Part shown: in pieces, positions 15,811 to 25,867 of the stretch
Position numbering within the stretch: the first letter of the stretch is position 1
How the letters are laid out: each line of letters begins with the position of its first letter
Assembly (NCBI GenBank): GCA_000818945.1
Contig: KN805410.1
Coordinates: forward strand, 62,001 to 126,000
From: Schizochytrium sp. CCTCC M209059
Lineage: Eukaryota; Sar; Bigyra; Thraustochytrida; Thraustochytriidae
DNA length: 64,000 nt
Direction of reading: 5' to 3'
The notes under the pieces: generated by a model
Database searches by the model: none
Seen by the model: the letters and a program-made list of their open reading frames with translations, nothing else
Told to the model about the DNA's origin: nothing
Made by a program: the position numbers and the translations under genes

Positions 15811-18600
15811 TTAAGCGCGGAACATGGCCATCTTTGCGCTGAGAACAGACTCGCTGTCGGCGCTGTCAGATCGCATTCGCGACGTTCTGCGGTACACGAA
15901 GATGGCAGCCGAAAGCGCGGCAATGCCGAGAACAACAGCCACGGAGCTCACCGCAATGGTGGCCTCATCACTAAGACCGGAACTCGAGGCGCCCGTGTTT
16001 TCAGGCGAAGATGTAGGCGGATTGGCACAGTCGCATTCATTTTTGGCCTCGTCTTCGAGGAAGCACACATGGGTAGCCTCCGTGAGACTCGTGCTCACTG
16101 CCGCCCAATCAGACTCAGTCATCACGGCATGTGAGCAGTCCAAATAGCCTGCTTCGCGAAGAGAAGTGCAGGTGAAGATCGAAGACGTCTGCTCGGCGAA
16201 GCAGTCATTAAACGCGCATAGACTCTCTTCGTACCCTTGGCCTTCCGGAGCCTCGGCGCATACGGCCTCGAGACTCGTGGCGCCCTGCGAGAGAATTGGA
16301 TATGTCCCCTCTGGGCATTCATCGATGCTCGCAATCTGGCACACCGACGAATCCTCCTCATCCTGGTAGCTGCCGCAACCCGTGCATTTGTATGCGCAGT
16401 CCCCGTTTAGGTAACTCCCTGCAGGCACGGGCAATTCTTGACAGACAGGCTCGGTCGAGCCAGCATGGTAGACGGGCACAGCATCCTCACCGCACGCAGA
16501 AGACTTGCATGCAGACTGACCAGCTTCGTCTTGGTACGAGCCGCACCCGGAGCACTCCGCGACGGGATAGCACGCCTCCTCGTCATCTTCAAAGAATGAA
16601 CCTGCCGGAACCTCCTGGCAAGCCTCGGCGAGACCTTGCGCGGGGTTTGACGCGTTGCCAATCTTGGGTACGCTGTTGGCAGGGCAGCTTTCCTTGGTTG
16701 CCGTCTTGCAAGTTGCTTGTTCAGCTTCATCCTGATACTCACCGCAGCCCGAGCATGGCTCAACGGTGTAGCAATTGTAGGTCTCCTCATATCTGTATCC
16801 GAGGGGTACAGCCTGACATGCGTCTTGAACGCTTGTGCCACCACTTGTCTGCACGGGAACACCTCCGACTTGCGCCATGCAGAAATCGAGGTCGGCCGTC
16901 TTGCATCCGGTTTGCATACGTTCATCCTGATACTCGCCGCACCCAGAGCACGTTGATACAGAGTAGCACGAATACGAGGATAAGGGCTCGGTGTAGACTG
17001 AGCCTGCAGGAACGGGCTGGCATGCCTCATTCAACGAGGTAGCTGGCGAAGACGACGATAACGAACTTTTCGGCACGTGATTGTCGGGACAAGTCTCAAT
17101 CGAAGCCGACTTACACTCTGTCTGCCCTGCCAAATCTTGGTACGCGCCGCATCCGTCACAGGGACTAACAGGATAGCATGAACTTTTGTAGCTGCCTCGA
17201 ATGTCCTCGAAAAAGTATCCAGCGTTTACCGCTTTGCAAGCGTCCTGGAGAGATTCAATTGGCTTGGAGCTTGAGGAAAACGCCGGGACTTCGCCTGCAG
17301 GGCAATCTTCGAGGCTGACCTCCTTGCATTCGGTTTGACCGACCTCGTCCTGGTACACGCCGCAGCCCTGGCACTCGTCAATCGGGTAGCAGCTGCTTGA
17401 GGTATCGCCTGCAGAGTTGGTGTAGTAATGACCGACTTCGACAGGCTCGCAGATCTCTCCAAGGCTTGTGGCACGAGTGTAGATGTTGGCATACGAAGGG
17501 ACGCTTCCTGAAGGACAATCGTTGAGCTCGGCAGTTTTACAACTCGTTTGCCCTTGCTCGTCCTGATACGCTCCGCAGCCTTCACAGCCGTTAATTGGAT
17601 AGCACGTACTCGTGGAGTCACCCGAGGAATCAGTAAAAAATTGGCCAGCATCGACGAGCACACATACTTCGTCAATCGAGATTGCCCCTGAGTAACCTGT
17701 GTAGCTTGGGACATGGTTCGCAGGACAGTCTTGAAGCGTAGCAGTCTTGCACTCGGTCTGTCCCGTCTCATTCTGAAAAGAACCACAACCCTGGCACGTC
17801 TCAACGGGATAGCATTCGTCATCATCGGTGGCGCTTTCCGGATTGGGCGTGTCGGTGTAGAAAGAGCCAGCAGGCACCTCTTGGCACGCAGCTTCGAGGC
17901 TTGCAAATCCTGATCCATACGAGCTTCCCTGGAAGGCAGGAACCTGGCCTTGAGGGCACGTCTCAAGAGTTGCCATCTTGCATTCGGTCTGTCCCGTCTC
18001 ATTCTGAAAAGAACCACAACCCTGGCACGTCTCAACGGGATAGCATTCGTCATCATCGGTGGCGCTTTCCGGATTGGGCGTGTCGGTGTAGAAAGAGCCA
18101 GCAGGCACCTCTTGGCACGCAGCTTCGAGGCTTGCAAATCCTGATCCATACGATCTTCCCTGGAAGGCAGGAACCTGGCCTTGAGGGCACGTCTCAAGAG
18201 TTGCCATTTTGCATTCCGTCTGCCCTTGCTCGTCCTGGTATGCGCCACAACCTTCGCACGGATTTACCGGGAAGCATTGCGAAGGAGAGGAGACGCTGGC
18301 AGGGTCTGCTGTCTCTACGTAATACGAGCCAGCGCTGACAGTTTTGCATGCTCCTGCAAGAGAAGTCGTAAACCATGAGTTGTAGTCGGGGACTTGACCG
18401 TCAGGGCATGTTGCCGAAGTAGCTTGCTTGCAGCCTACTTGGCCTGCCTCGTCCTGATAGCCTCCGCAGCCAGAGCAAGCAACACAGTCACCATCAACAA
18501 AGCCATATCCGACCTCGCAGTCTGCGGCACTCTGTCCAAGCGCCTGACCACAAGCTAGTGCAACAAGGCTTAAAACGCAGGCAAGACGCCCTTGCTTCAT
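15811..18600 (-). CDS. Cys-rich repeat type I membrane (surface) protein
   Basis: The 929-residue product starts at ATG (complement of 18598-18600) with a clear signal peptide (MKQGRLACVLSLVALACGQA). The ectodomain has 11 tandem ~70-residue units, each marked by a C-x2-CG-x-YQ-(D/N)-E core, a downstream CK, a CP motif and a final CY-P/V. Spacing suggests conserved disulfides like those in ephrin-receptor-like or GCC-type Cys-rich repeats. Near the C-terminus a single transmembrane helix (EATIAVSSVAVVLGIAALSA) is followed by YRRTSR and a short Ser-rich tail. Topology therefore predicts a type I plasma-membrane protein with a long Cys-rich stalk. A role in adhesion or cell-surface sensing is inference. 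Two adjacent units are almost identical in DNA, showing a recent internal duplication. Confidence 0.85.
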   Translation of the reverse strand: MKQGRLACVLSLVALACGQALGQSAADCEVGYGFVDGDCVACSGCGGYQDEAGQVGCKQATSATCPDGQVPDYNSWFTTSLAGACKTVSAGSYYVETADPASVSSPSQCFPVNPCEGCGAYQDEQGQTECKMATLETCPQGQVPAFQGRSYGSGFASLEAACQEVPAGSFYTDTPNPESATDDDECYPVETCQGCGSFQNETGQTECKMATLETCPQGQVPAFQGSSYGSGFASLEAACQEVPAGSFYTDTPNPESATDDDECYPVETCQGCGSFQNETGQTECKTATLQDCPANHVPSYTGYSGAISIDEVCVLVDAGQFFTDSSGDSTSTCYPINGCEGCGAYQDEQGQTSCKTAELNDCPSGSVPSYANIYTRATSLGEICEPVEVGHYYTNSAGDTSSSCYPIDECQGCGVYQDEVGQTECKEVSLEDCPAGEVPAFSSSSKPIESLQDACKAVNAGYFFEDIRGSYKSSCYPVSPCDGCGAYQDLAGQTECKSASIETCPDNHVPKSSLSSSSPATSLNEACQPVPAGSVYTEPLSSYSCYSVSTCSGCGEYQDERMQTGCKTADLDFCMAQVGGVPVQTSGGTSVQDACQAVPLGYRYEETYNCYTVEPCSGCGEYQDEAEQATCKTATKESCPANSVPKIGNASNPAQGLAEACQEVPAGSFFEDDEEACYPVAECSGCGSYQDEAGQSACKSSACGEDAVPVYHAGSTEPVCQELPVPAGSYLNGDCAYKCTGCGSYQDEEDSSVCQIASIDECPEGTYPILSQGATSLEAVCAEAPEGQGYEESLCAFNDCFAEQTSSIFTCTSLREAGYLDCSHAVMTESDWAAVSTSLTEATHVCFLEDEAKNECDCANPPTSSPENTGASSSGLSDEATIAVSSVAVVLGIAALSAAIFVYRRTSRMRSDSADSESVLSAKMAMFRA
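17750..18211 (-). repeat. 231-bp tandem duplication inside the Cys-rich gene
   Basis: Two adjacent 231-bp copies (about 17750-17980 and 17981-18211) are nearly identical. Visible differences are single bases, such as cgagcttcc versus cgatcttcc, which gives Ser versus Arg. The unit is 77 codons, so the duplication kept the frame and added one Cys-rich repeat. Confidence 0.9.
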
Positions 18601-20663
18601 CTTGCTTTGGACGAGAAAGAGAGAGAGAGAGTTTCCGCTTCTATTCTTCTTTTCAACCCAGTTTGGGGTTTGGTGGTGCTTTGATTCAAGTTTTGCTTTC
18701 GCCTAAGAAAACCACGAACGCAGAGCGATCTCGGCTTTCTTGTTTGCGTGCAACAAGTTTCCCCCCTTTGTTCTTGACTTGGTCTTCTTCTTCTTCTTCG
18801 TTTCCCAGAGAATCGTGCGGGTGCTGTGGGGTGAGGAGAAGCCAAAAGGAAAGGAGCCCGCCTCTCACTACCACCTTTGTGCGTGAACGCACGTTTGTCA
18901 TCGTCTGAGAGATGGTTGGCTCCTGACAACACGCCGCAATCTCGTCGTACGTTCCGTCCCGTCCCCGTGTGCCGCTCCATGCCACCTTCCAACCATTTGC
19001 TCTTGCGTCTCGTCTGCATTCCGGCCTCTCCAGCCGATGATGGGTCTCTCCTGCCACTGCTGGCGACACGACAGTTCTTAAGCACAAGCGCGGCGGCGGT
19101 GACCCGACGCAGCACGTGCAGCACGCGCTGTGTATCGTGGAAGCAAGTTACCTGCAGCCAGCAGCTGCCACTGGTTCCAGGCACACGTGCGCACGCTTAC
19201 GCGGACCCAGCTGCGGGCTTGACGGAAGATGAGATTTGTCAATCTCGCGCAATCGCCATCTCGTGGGAAAGGTCGATCACCATCTCGCGGGAGCTTGAGC
19301 GGAGGAAGCGACGAATGCCGCGTCCGTAGTGCTTCGGCGTCAAGCGATGCGATGGAAACTTTGGAGTCTTGACGAGTGTGCATTTGTTCACGAGCTGTAC
19401 GACAGCAAGTGGCGAATGATCATGGTGGGTGCTGACTCGTCTCGAAAGAGGGAGGGAGACAAGCCAGCTCCGCTGAGGCCTGCATCGGCTTTCGTTGTCT
19501 GACTGCCTGACTAACATAGGCGACAACGTCGTCGTCATCTCGACGATTGCTTTGTCGTCTTGCGTCGTGATGGGGAAGTTGACCTGGCCAAAACAGCTGC
19601 AGCTAGCCCAGTCTCTGGCCAGAACCATTGTGTCTTATCGTGACGTATGATGACCCATTCCGAGAGGACAAGAGCTCCGAGCCTCTGAGAAGGACTCGGA
19701 GCTCAGTTCCGAGAAAGACTCGGAGCTCTTGTCCTTTTCTTCAGAACATCCTGAACAAAGCTGGGCTGCAGCCTTCGTGTTCTGACCTCCTCGGTCAAGC
19801 GGCTGCACGCGCCGCTGTGGTCATGGGCTTCTCCCGATGTCACTGGCCCAGCTCGTGTGCAGACGGCACGGCCGTCTCTCTTAGATGTTTCCACGGTCCC
19901 TGTCGTGCGCAGCGGCGCTCAGCGCTTCCCAGCCGGGGAGTGAGTGCAGTCAACGCGCGGTGGTGTGCGACTTCATGTGACGGAGAGCAACCCTTCAAAA
20001 TTATCGGTGCTGACGAGGTCTTGACTGAGTGAGACTATCCGTTGGCTGGTAGAGTGCCGCTGCACGTTCTATCTCCGACACCTGCCTGTCCCTACGCGCC
20101 ACCTAGGCCTACGGCAAGACTCGTGCGGCCGAATTGATCAAGATGGACTCACAACGGGTCTTCAGCAAGGCCCTGAGGTTCATGCACCCATGATTACTTA
20201 GTGCGCACGCGTACGAGAACGAGAGGAGAAAGGCAGAGAGCAGCGCTCCATTGAAAGCTGTTTCTGGGTGTCGGCCCTAGGCTGACTGAAGGCTACTTTA
20301 TACGTCGCAAATCAAGGCCTCGAGAATTTCAGAAAACGCCACACAATAGTTCCGTTGAATATAGCAAGCAGCGCGATGGCGGCGCCGCCCCAGCTCGCGT
20401 TGCAGTACGCCACAGCCCGAGGCACTGCTGCCGGGCCAGAGAGCAAAATCATGGCTGAATCGAAGCAACGTTGTACCTGACCTGGTGTCGGTGAAGTGAA
20501 CGGTTCTTCAAGGAGGAGAGCAGGTCAAGAGCGCTCGAGACTACTAAAGCTGACAGCGAGTAAGCAAACACCAAGCCAGTGGCCAGCTTGGTGCGAGCAC
20601 GGCGTCGCGTGGGCCCTGTACGCGCAGGAGCGTGTCTCAGGAGGGAACCATCTGCCGGCGAAG
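18601..20663. other. 2-kb interval without a supported gene
   Basis: This is the longest gene-free stretch of the window, between the divergent Cys-rich protein and the channel gene. It begins with a CT/GA-rich tract upstream of the Cys-rich protein ATG and contains a strong inverted repeat (listed separately). Open frames of 60-190 codons are present on both strands but are low in complexity, mostly lack ATG starts and show no domain. A non-coding RNA gene or a 5' leader exon is possible; I saw no tRNA-like structure. Confidence 0.45.
19665..19735. repeat. perfect 17-bp inverted repeat with internal direct repeats
   Basis: aggacaagagctccgag (19665-19681) is the exact reverse complement of 19719-19735, with a 37-nt spacer. 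The spacer itself repeats gactcggagctc, which also overlaps the right arm, and holds a ctcggagctcagttccgag partial palindrome. Alternative hairpins are therefore possible. Confidence 0.85.
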
Positions 20664-23600
20664 ATGTCGTCTCTCGATCTCTCGGCGCGAGCGCGAAGGC
20701 CATCACGGCAGCGCACGATGTCATGGAAGGATGATAACTACGCGAGCATGAAGAGAACGAGCCGCTTGCTAAGTACGCACAATGTGAGCAACACGCAGGG
20801 ACAAATTGAAGTGAGAGACCCAGACATTATGAGACTCTGTTACGACAAAGATGAAAGCTGGACGGAGCTTCGGCAACTTGCCATCCGAATTCAGAAAAAT
20901 GGCGGCGTCGACGTTGGTGATCACCGTAAGAACGGCCAAACATACCGTCGATGTCTTAAGATTATGGAGCTCGTTTCATGGCTCGTGGACACGTTCGGTC
21001 TGAGTCGTGATCTCGCGTGCCTCATCTGTAAGGAGCTCTGGAAACACGGTCTCATCTGGAATGCGGAAAACAGTTACAGCGCATTTTCCGTCAATGAACT
21101 TACATTCTTTCGCGTCGCTCACCCCTATGCCATCAATCTGTTGCTCTTGCCCTCTGAAATGGAGCAAGTGTACTCGGAAGCTCGGGATAAAACTGGACCT
21201 AAGCGAGTCGACAAATTTATTGGCGGACGCCACATATTGGCATGCTTTCCCTCTGCAGAACTTATCGATTGGGCCATGTCTGTCCACCATATCAACCCGC
21301 GTGAGCGTGCTGTGCAAGTGGTACAACAAATGGCGAATGAGGGATACTTTTTTAATGTTGACGGCACGACGCAAATTGTCGACGGACCGAACGTCTTTAT
21401 GCAGCATAAACACGATTACACGGGCAACATCGTCCTGAGCAAGCGCCGCATGTGTCTCATTGCCACCGAGATCGCCAAACTTTATGAATCGTGCGTGCAG
21501 TCAGAGTACGGCGGCAAACGGCCCGTAGCAACGGTCGCTCTTGTAGCCTCTCTTATTGAAAGCATCATTGAAGATTGCAGCTTCCAAAAGGCCAAGTTCG
21601 TGCTTTTGCAAATGAAGAAGGCGAAATTTGCGCAAATCAACAACCGATCAACGCATAGTGCAACTTCCGCCTCAAGCTCCCAGAGCCGATGGTCCTACCG
21701 TCGTCTCTTGGATGGAGTAGAAAGATGGACACAAGTTGGTCAGGACTTCAATCTTCTCAAAGAGCTAGGGAGAGATGATGATCCCGTCATGATCAAACTG
21801 GACGATCAGTTCCATAATCTCAAAGCGCGCTTCTCCCACCGCGGACCCTCTGGACTGGTCTACCCAGACACAACTCATACTGAGGATGACATCAGCGATG
21901 CTGAGTCTCACGTCCCTCTCGTCATGAATGTCACTAAAGGGCGCAACGAGCTGGTGGAGCAAAATCTTGCAGTCACACTAATGTCGCATCTTGGAGGTGG
22001 GGTGGTAAGCGCCAAAGTTGGTGGTTTTTCCAGGGAGAGTGCAAGGACCAAAACTGTGCGAATGGTCATTCACTTGTTGTTTTGTCTCGTGCTTGCCATC
22101 GAGGTGCTCGCCAACACACAATCAGTTCTCGGTCTCACTGAAGGTTTGAAGAAGAGCATTGCAGCTTCGGCCGGATTTGAGCAGGCAACATCCAAGCATG
22201 AATTTATTGATTGGGTCCGGGATCAGGTGGCGACTGAGTTTTCGTGGCGTGGCACGCAATTCCCATTGCTTGAGCCACCAGCTATACTCGTAGGTGGCCC
22301 AACACACTACACCGGGTGCGACGAGCTGCAGCAGCTCGTCACCTCTGCAGCAAGACGCGCAGCTGAGCATTCAGATTTTGACACGCACATTCCCGTTGTT
22401 CGGGCTGATGCGGACGACGAGTGCTGGGTGAACGAGGAGACCCACGCGATTGGAACCGAGAATACATATGCCCCAGCAGCCTACCTGCTGACATGTATGC
22501 AAAACCCGGCAAAGTGCACCTCGGAGCTCGAAGGGCTTGATGCGGAACTAAGTCTGGACTCCAAGAGCATTCTAGTGGACAGAATGGCTCTCGAGGTTGT
22601 CTTGCTTGGCTACAAGGCGGAGCCACCTCTGATCGTTAAAGTGACGGCGCAAGCAAAATTTTCTGCTGTCGCCAATGACGTTCATGTGCGCTTTATGCAT
22701 GTTTCCAATCACGCTGGGCACTCCGCTACTGAGTTTGTACTTATTATTCTGATCGTTTGCGTCACGCTCGATTTCATTGTGCTCACCTGCAGGCGCGGGC
22801 GTGCCTTTCTCTTCGATGTCTCTCGCATTTTCCACCTGGCCCGAATCGCACTCCCATGCGTGGCCCTTCGTATGCAATTTGTCTTTGAGAAGGACCTGTA
22901 CGCATACCTGTCAAGTGTCACGTGGAACAATGCACCTTTATATCAGCCAAATGCGTCTAACGCAGGGTTCGACGTTCTTCATCAGCAAAAGGACGCGGCA
23001 AGGCTCTATTTTATCATCGCGATGTTTCTCGCCGCGATGACGGTCCCATCGTACATCGGGGGCGCCAAGTACAATATTTTTGCTCTGCTGCAACAAACGC
23101 TTAGGACGGTGCAAGGCGATGTCAAGGTTTTGGCAATTACGTTCTTCATCACGTTCTGTGGATTTGTGGCGACCATGTACGCCATCATGAACTCTTTGTC
23201 ATCGCTCTTTGCAAGCCCAGGCAGTACGGGTATGATCATGTATGGCTCGCTCTTTGGAGGTGCGCCCTGGAACACTTTTTTGGAGATCCGTGGTGCGAGC
23301 AGGCTCTTAAGTGCAGTTGGTTTCATCGCCATGGCCACCTATCTCTTCCTCTTCATTATCATCTTGCTCAACATGTTCGTGGCCATCATTCTGCAAAGCT
23401 ATCAGACGCAGAAACGCGACGAAGCTGTTTTACGTGCCGAGTTCATTCGTCATCTTCACGCCTCAGAAGGAACAAGTGATATATCAACGCTCAAGGCGAG
23501 CCTCGGAGAGCGTCTCTATGAGGTTGCGGAGGTCACTGAACCACACAGAACGAATTTCAAGGTCACCTTGCAGCGTACGATCAAGAGCATCACCGAGCGT

Positions 23601-23843
23601 CTTCGTACGTCGGCCAAGGTGCATCACGATGGCAGCTTTATCAGCCAATCAACCTCGGAAATTTTCGCCGACGAAAAGGGAGAGAAGACCTCTCTTTCTC
23701 GTCAGGCCTCTGCTCCTGCAAAAGCGATGCCTCGACAAGATAGCAAGATTGTTCGGAAGACTCCCCCAGCTTTGGTCAAGCAAGGATCTGTCGGTGTCAA
23801 CGCTCAAGGCGCTTTGCCACGAAAGCTCCAGCAACTGCTCTAG
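20664..23843 (+). CDS. polycystin-type TRP cation channel with two N-terminal DEP-like domains
   Basis: The 1059-residue product starts at the first in-frame ATG (MSSLDLSARARR). Two DEP-like domains come first: about residues 65-155, with YRRCLKIMELVSWLVD, and 180-245, with ACFPSAELIDWAM and the Gly-Tyr-Phe-Phe typical of DEP ends. A first transmembrane helix (about 465-490) is followed by a long extracellular loop (about 490-690) matching the polycystin (TOP) domain position. Then come S2-S5, a pore segment near 850-870 (MYGSLFGGAPWNTF) and S6 (about 880-912; LFLFIIILLNMFVAIILQSY), then a cytosolic tail. The NMFVAII S6 signature is typical of PKD2/TRPP channels. These pass cations, often at cilia. 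DEP domains bind membranes or GPCR/G-protein partners, so coupling of signalling to gating is a reasonable inference. Confidence 0.87.
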   Translation: MSSLDLSARARRPSRQRTMSWKDDNYASMKRTSRLLSTHNVSNTQGQIEVRDPDIMRLCYDKDESWTELRQLAIRIQKNGGVDVGDHRKNGQTYRRCLKIMELVSWLVDTFGLSRDLACLICKELWKHGLIWNAENSYSAFSVNELTFFRVAHPYAINLLLLPSEMEQVYSEARDKTGPKRVDKFIGGRHILACFPSAELIDWAMSVHHINPRERAVQVVQQMANEGYFFNVDGTTQIVDGPNVFMQHKHDYTGNIVLSKRRMCLIATEIAKLYESCVQSEYGGKRPVATVALVASLIESIIEDCSFQKAKFVLLQMKKAKFAQINNRSTHSATSASSSQSRWSYRRLLDGVERWTQVGQDFNLLKELGRDDDPVMIKLDDQFHNLKARFSHRGPSGLVYPDTTHTEDDISDAESHVPLVMNVTKGRNELVEQNLAVTLMSHLGGGVVSAKVGGFSRESARTKTVRMVIHLLFCLVLAIEVLANTQSVLGLTEGLKKSIAASAGFEQATSKHEFIDWVRDQVATEFSWRGTQFPLLEPPAILVGGPTHYTGCDELQQLVTSAARRAAEHSDFDTHIPVVRADADDECWVNEETHAIGTENTYAPAAYLLTCMQNPAKCTSELEGLDAELSLDSKSILVDRMALEVVLLGYKAEPPLIVKVTAQAKFSAVANDVHVRFMHVSNHAGHSATEFVLIILIVCVTLDFIVLTCRRGRAFLFDVSRIFHLARIALPCVALRMQFVFEKDLYAYLSSVTWNNAPLYQPNASNAGFDVLHQQKDAARLYFIIAMFLAAMTVPSYIGGAKYNIFALLQQTLRTVQGDVKVLAITFFITFCGFVATMYAIMNSLSSLFASPGSTGMIMYGSLFGGAPWNTFLEIRGASRLLSAVGFIAMATYLFLFIIILLNMFVAIILQSYQTQKRDEAVLRAEFIRHLHASEGTSDISTLKASLGERLYEVAEVTEPHRTNFKVTLQRTIKSITERLRTSAKVHHDGSFISQSTSEIFADEKGEKTSLSRQASAPAKAMPRQDSKIVRKTPPALVKQGSVGVNAQGALPRKLQQLL

Positions 23844-24248
23844 GCCTCGAGATATAATAATGTTAGAATACAACTGCTACATGAAGATAACAGAAGAGAA
23901 TCAAAGACAAGCATAAACAATCACGAAAGGGCGGTCGTCGGATGTGGCAGCCCACAACGAGGTTGAACAGCACTGTTTCCACGCCAAGGGGTCGAAGCCA
24001 AGAACTTGAGGTCCGCAATGAGATCATTTGTGTATGCAGACTGGGGATGCGGACGAAGACCTTAACTTTCAATGCATCTGCAAGTAAGCAAAAGACATCC
24101 AACAATTTTCTTAATCCACAATTTGCAATCGTCATCATAGAGAGAATTGTGCGTGGCATGACGCCTTCAAGATTGGACACACACAAAGCTATGGTCTGCA
24201 CGTCCACAGCGCAACCTGTCAGACCGTATTTAACAAAGGTCGGCGGTG
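23844..24248. other. convergent 3' interval
   Basis: A 405-nt gap between the ends of the channel gene and the SWSAP1-like gene. A reverse-strand frame runs through it but starts with GTG just after the stop of the SWSAP1-like gene and has no domain. I see only probable 3' untranslated sequence. Confidence 0.45.
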
Positions 24249-25205
24249 TCACCCCAGAGACTCCACCACGAGAGCTTGTGCGTCGTTTTCGCCTCGTAAA
24301 TGTACCGAGACACGTTCCGTCGCCCCGTCCAGAGAGTCTCGACGAAGTTCACCCTGAAGGATCTGCAAAATATTTTCTTTTGGGATCCACGGGCCTGCTG
24401 ATCGATCAGGACTCCACGACGTCCCGCTGTCCCGGTTCACGACAACGCCGAGGACAACTTGACGTTTCGGGCCTCCGATCCCACGCGCAAATGCCTTGCA
24501 TGCACTCTGCGCTAGCGCAAGAGCGAGTGCGTGCGTCGAAACAAGAACAGCCTTCTCCTCGCTTGGCTTTACTTGGCCCTGACTGAGCTCCGCGTCGAGA
24601 GCCTCGTGCGAAAAGAGGTCCAAATCGTCAATGAGCACCGTGTGTGCGGTAGGATCCGTAATGTGCATGCTCCCCAGATAGGCCACCAGTGCCTCGTGCG
24701 TTTCAACATACTTGATGACGACGCGTCTTAATGCCTGATCCAGACCCGTATCTTTGTCGAACTGCTCACCCAGTAGAGGCGGCTGCGAAGTGATTTTATC
24801 ACGTCTGCAGATAAACACACTCACTCCCTCTTGCATATATCTCGCCCGTTTCAGGCCACACTGCGATGGAACAGAAGAAGAAGAAGAGGAAGAAGAAGAC
24901 CCCATAGTACGTGAGTGAGTGAGACCGCATTTTCTTGCCTCTGGATTGAGATGATGGGAAAGAGTTCACTTTAAAATCAAATCACATCCCTCGTTACTTA
25001 CCTGAAACAGCAACGATGAGCGATACGAGCGTGAAGGGCCGTTCAGGAGGAACGCCTGATACGAAGCTGCTGTCTTGTCGTTGCCTTCGACGTCCTGCGA
25101 CGCGCTTTCCTCGGTCTCAGGCTGCCCCACTTTTTCCGCCAAGCCGCGCAAAGACCCTGTCTCGCTGCCGCTGCTGCTCCATCCTCCTACAGAGATCCCA
25201 CTCAT
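24249..25205 (-). CDS. SWSAP1-like RecA-fold recombination protein, two exons
   Basis: Spliced model of 271 residues: exon 1 is 25002-25205 (68 codons, ATG at 25203-25205) and exon 2 is 24249-24860. Donor CAG|GTAAGT at 25001 and acceptor ATCGCAG at 24861, after a long TC tract, give a phase-0 join. Without splicing, exon 2 would start with a serine run that is really the polypyrimidine tract. The join recreates a RecA-like order: degenerate Walker A AFLLNGPSRSYRSSLLF (51-67), then VFICRRDKI, ALVAYLGSMHI and a Walker-B-like VLIDDLDLF (143-151). This order resembles SWSAP1, the RAD51-paralogue partner of the SWIM protein SWS1 in the Shu complex. The Gly-Lys of Walker A is absent. The family call is a resemblance by eye, moderately sure. 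Confidence 0.6.
24861..25001 (-). other. intron of the SWSAP1-like gene
   Basis: A 141-nt phase-0 intron with a consensus donor gtaagt and an acceptor preceded by about 35 nt of nearly pure T/C. It ends atcgcag. Confidence 0.8.
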
Positions 25206-25214
25206 CGTCCTCGC

Positions 25215-25245
<31 letters not shown>

Positions 25246-25341
25246 TTCGCAGCAGTTTCGGGCTCCTCGCGGGTTCCGTCGCATGCAGCGGATCCGCGGC
25301 CCCGGGCTCCGTCTCCCGCGTCGCGAAGAGCGTGCGGAGCA

Positions 25342-25374
25342 TCCTTTCCTTTCCTTTCCTTTCCTTTCCTTTCC
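25342..25374 (+). repeat. (TCCTT)n microsatellite
   Basis: Six or seven perfect tcctt units in the divergent upstream region. Confidence 0.9.
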
Positions 25375-25779
25375 TCTCCGCCGCCGTCGTCTGCGCTGAG
25401 TCGTCTCCGCCCGGCCAGCCCGCCGGCCAGCGAGCTCGCGCTCCCGGACTGCAGCTCCAGCTCGTGCGCGAACTTGATCTGGTCGACCGTCTCGATGGCC
25501 AAGGAACAGCTGCGGATCCTTTCTGGATCTCTGAGGGAACCAGCATGGATTATTTGCGGAACTATGTGCAGTCACGATCATGACGTCGAGTTTGCGAACG
25601 CAAACTTCGCCGGCGAGTTCTACGAGGTGCGGCACAAGGCGAGCGGGAAAAGAGGCGCCGAGGCCGGGCGGCGAGCGGGGCTGAGGCAGACCGAGAAGCC
25701 GAGCGCGCGCAGAGCTCGTGCAGAGGACTCTCCTTGCCGGGCGGGGCGCAGAGGCGCGGGCGCGGGCGCGACAGCTACA

Positions 25780-25835
25780 AGCAAGCAAGCAAGCAAGCAA
25801 AGCAAGCGAGCAAGCAAGCAAGCGAGCAAGTTAGC
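25780..25835 (+). repeat. (GCAA/GCGA)n tandem repeat upstream of ETFRF1
   Basis: A run of aagc units with interspersed gagc units ends about 35 nt before the ATG. It resembles tracts at 4433 and 29691. Confidence 0.9.
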
Positions 25836-25867
25836 GAGCAAGCCAGCGACGGCGACCGCCGAGGACC

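Larger units (their letters stand above)
25206..25867. promoter_or_regulatory. repeat-rich shared upstream region of SWSAP1-like and ETFRF1 genes
   Basis: A 662-nt interval between divergent starts. It holds a (GCC/GTC)n run beginning just inside it (about 25213-25250), a (TTTCC)n run and a (GCAA)n run. The reverse frame is open back to about 25570 and reads ERIRSCSLAIETVDQIKF but has no ATG there. An extra upstream exon of the SWSAP1-like gene is therefore conceivable. Confidence 0.45.

Noticed and set aside
17226..18248. 340-codon reverse frame inside the Cys-rich gene
   Set aside because: It is an out-of-frame shadow of the Cys-rich repeats and repeats itself only because the DNA does.
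18601..20495. Several 60-195-codon open frames on both strands
   Set aside because: Composition is Arg/Ser/Pro-rich, most lack ATG starts and none shows a domain. They look like chance frames in GC-rich DNA.
23863..24252. 129-codon reverse frame after the SWSAP1-like stop
   Set aside because: It begins with GTG just past that stop, has no domain and sits in an expected 3' region.
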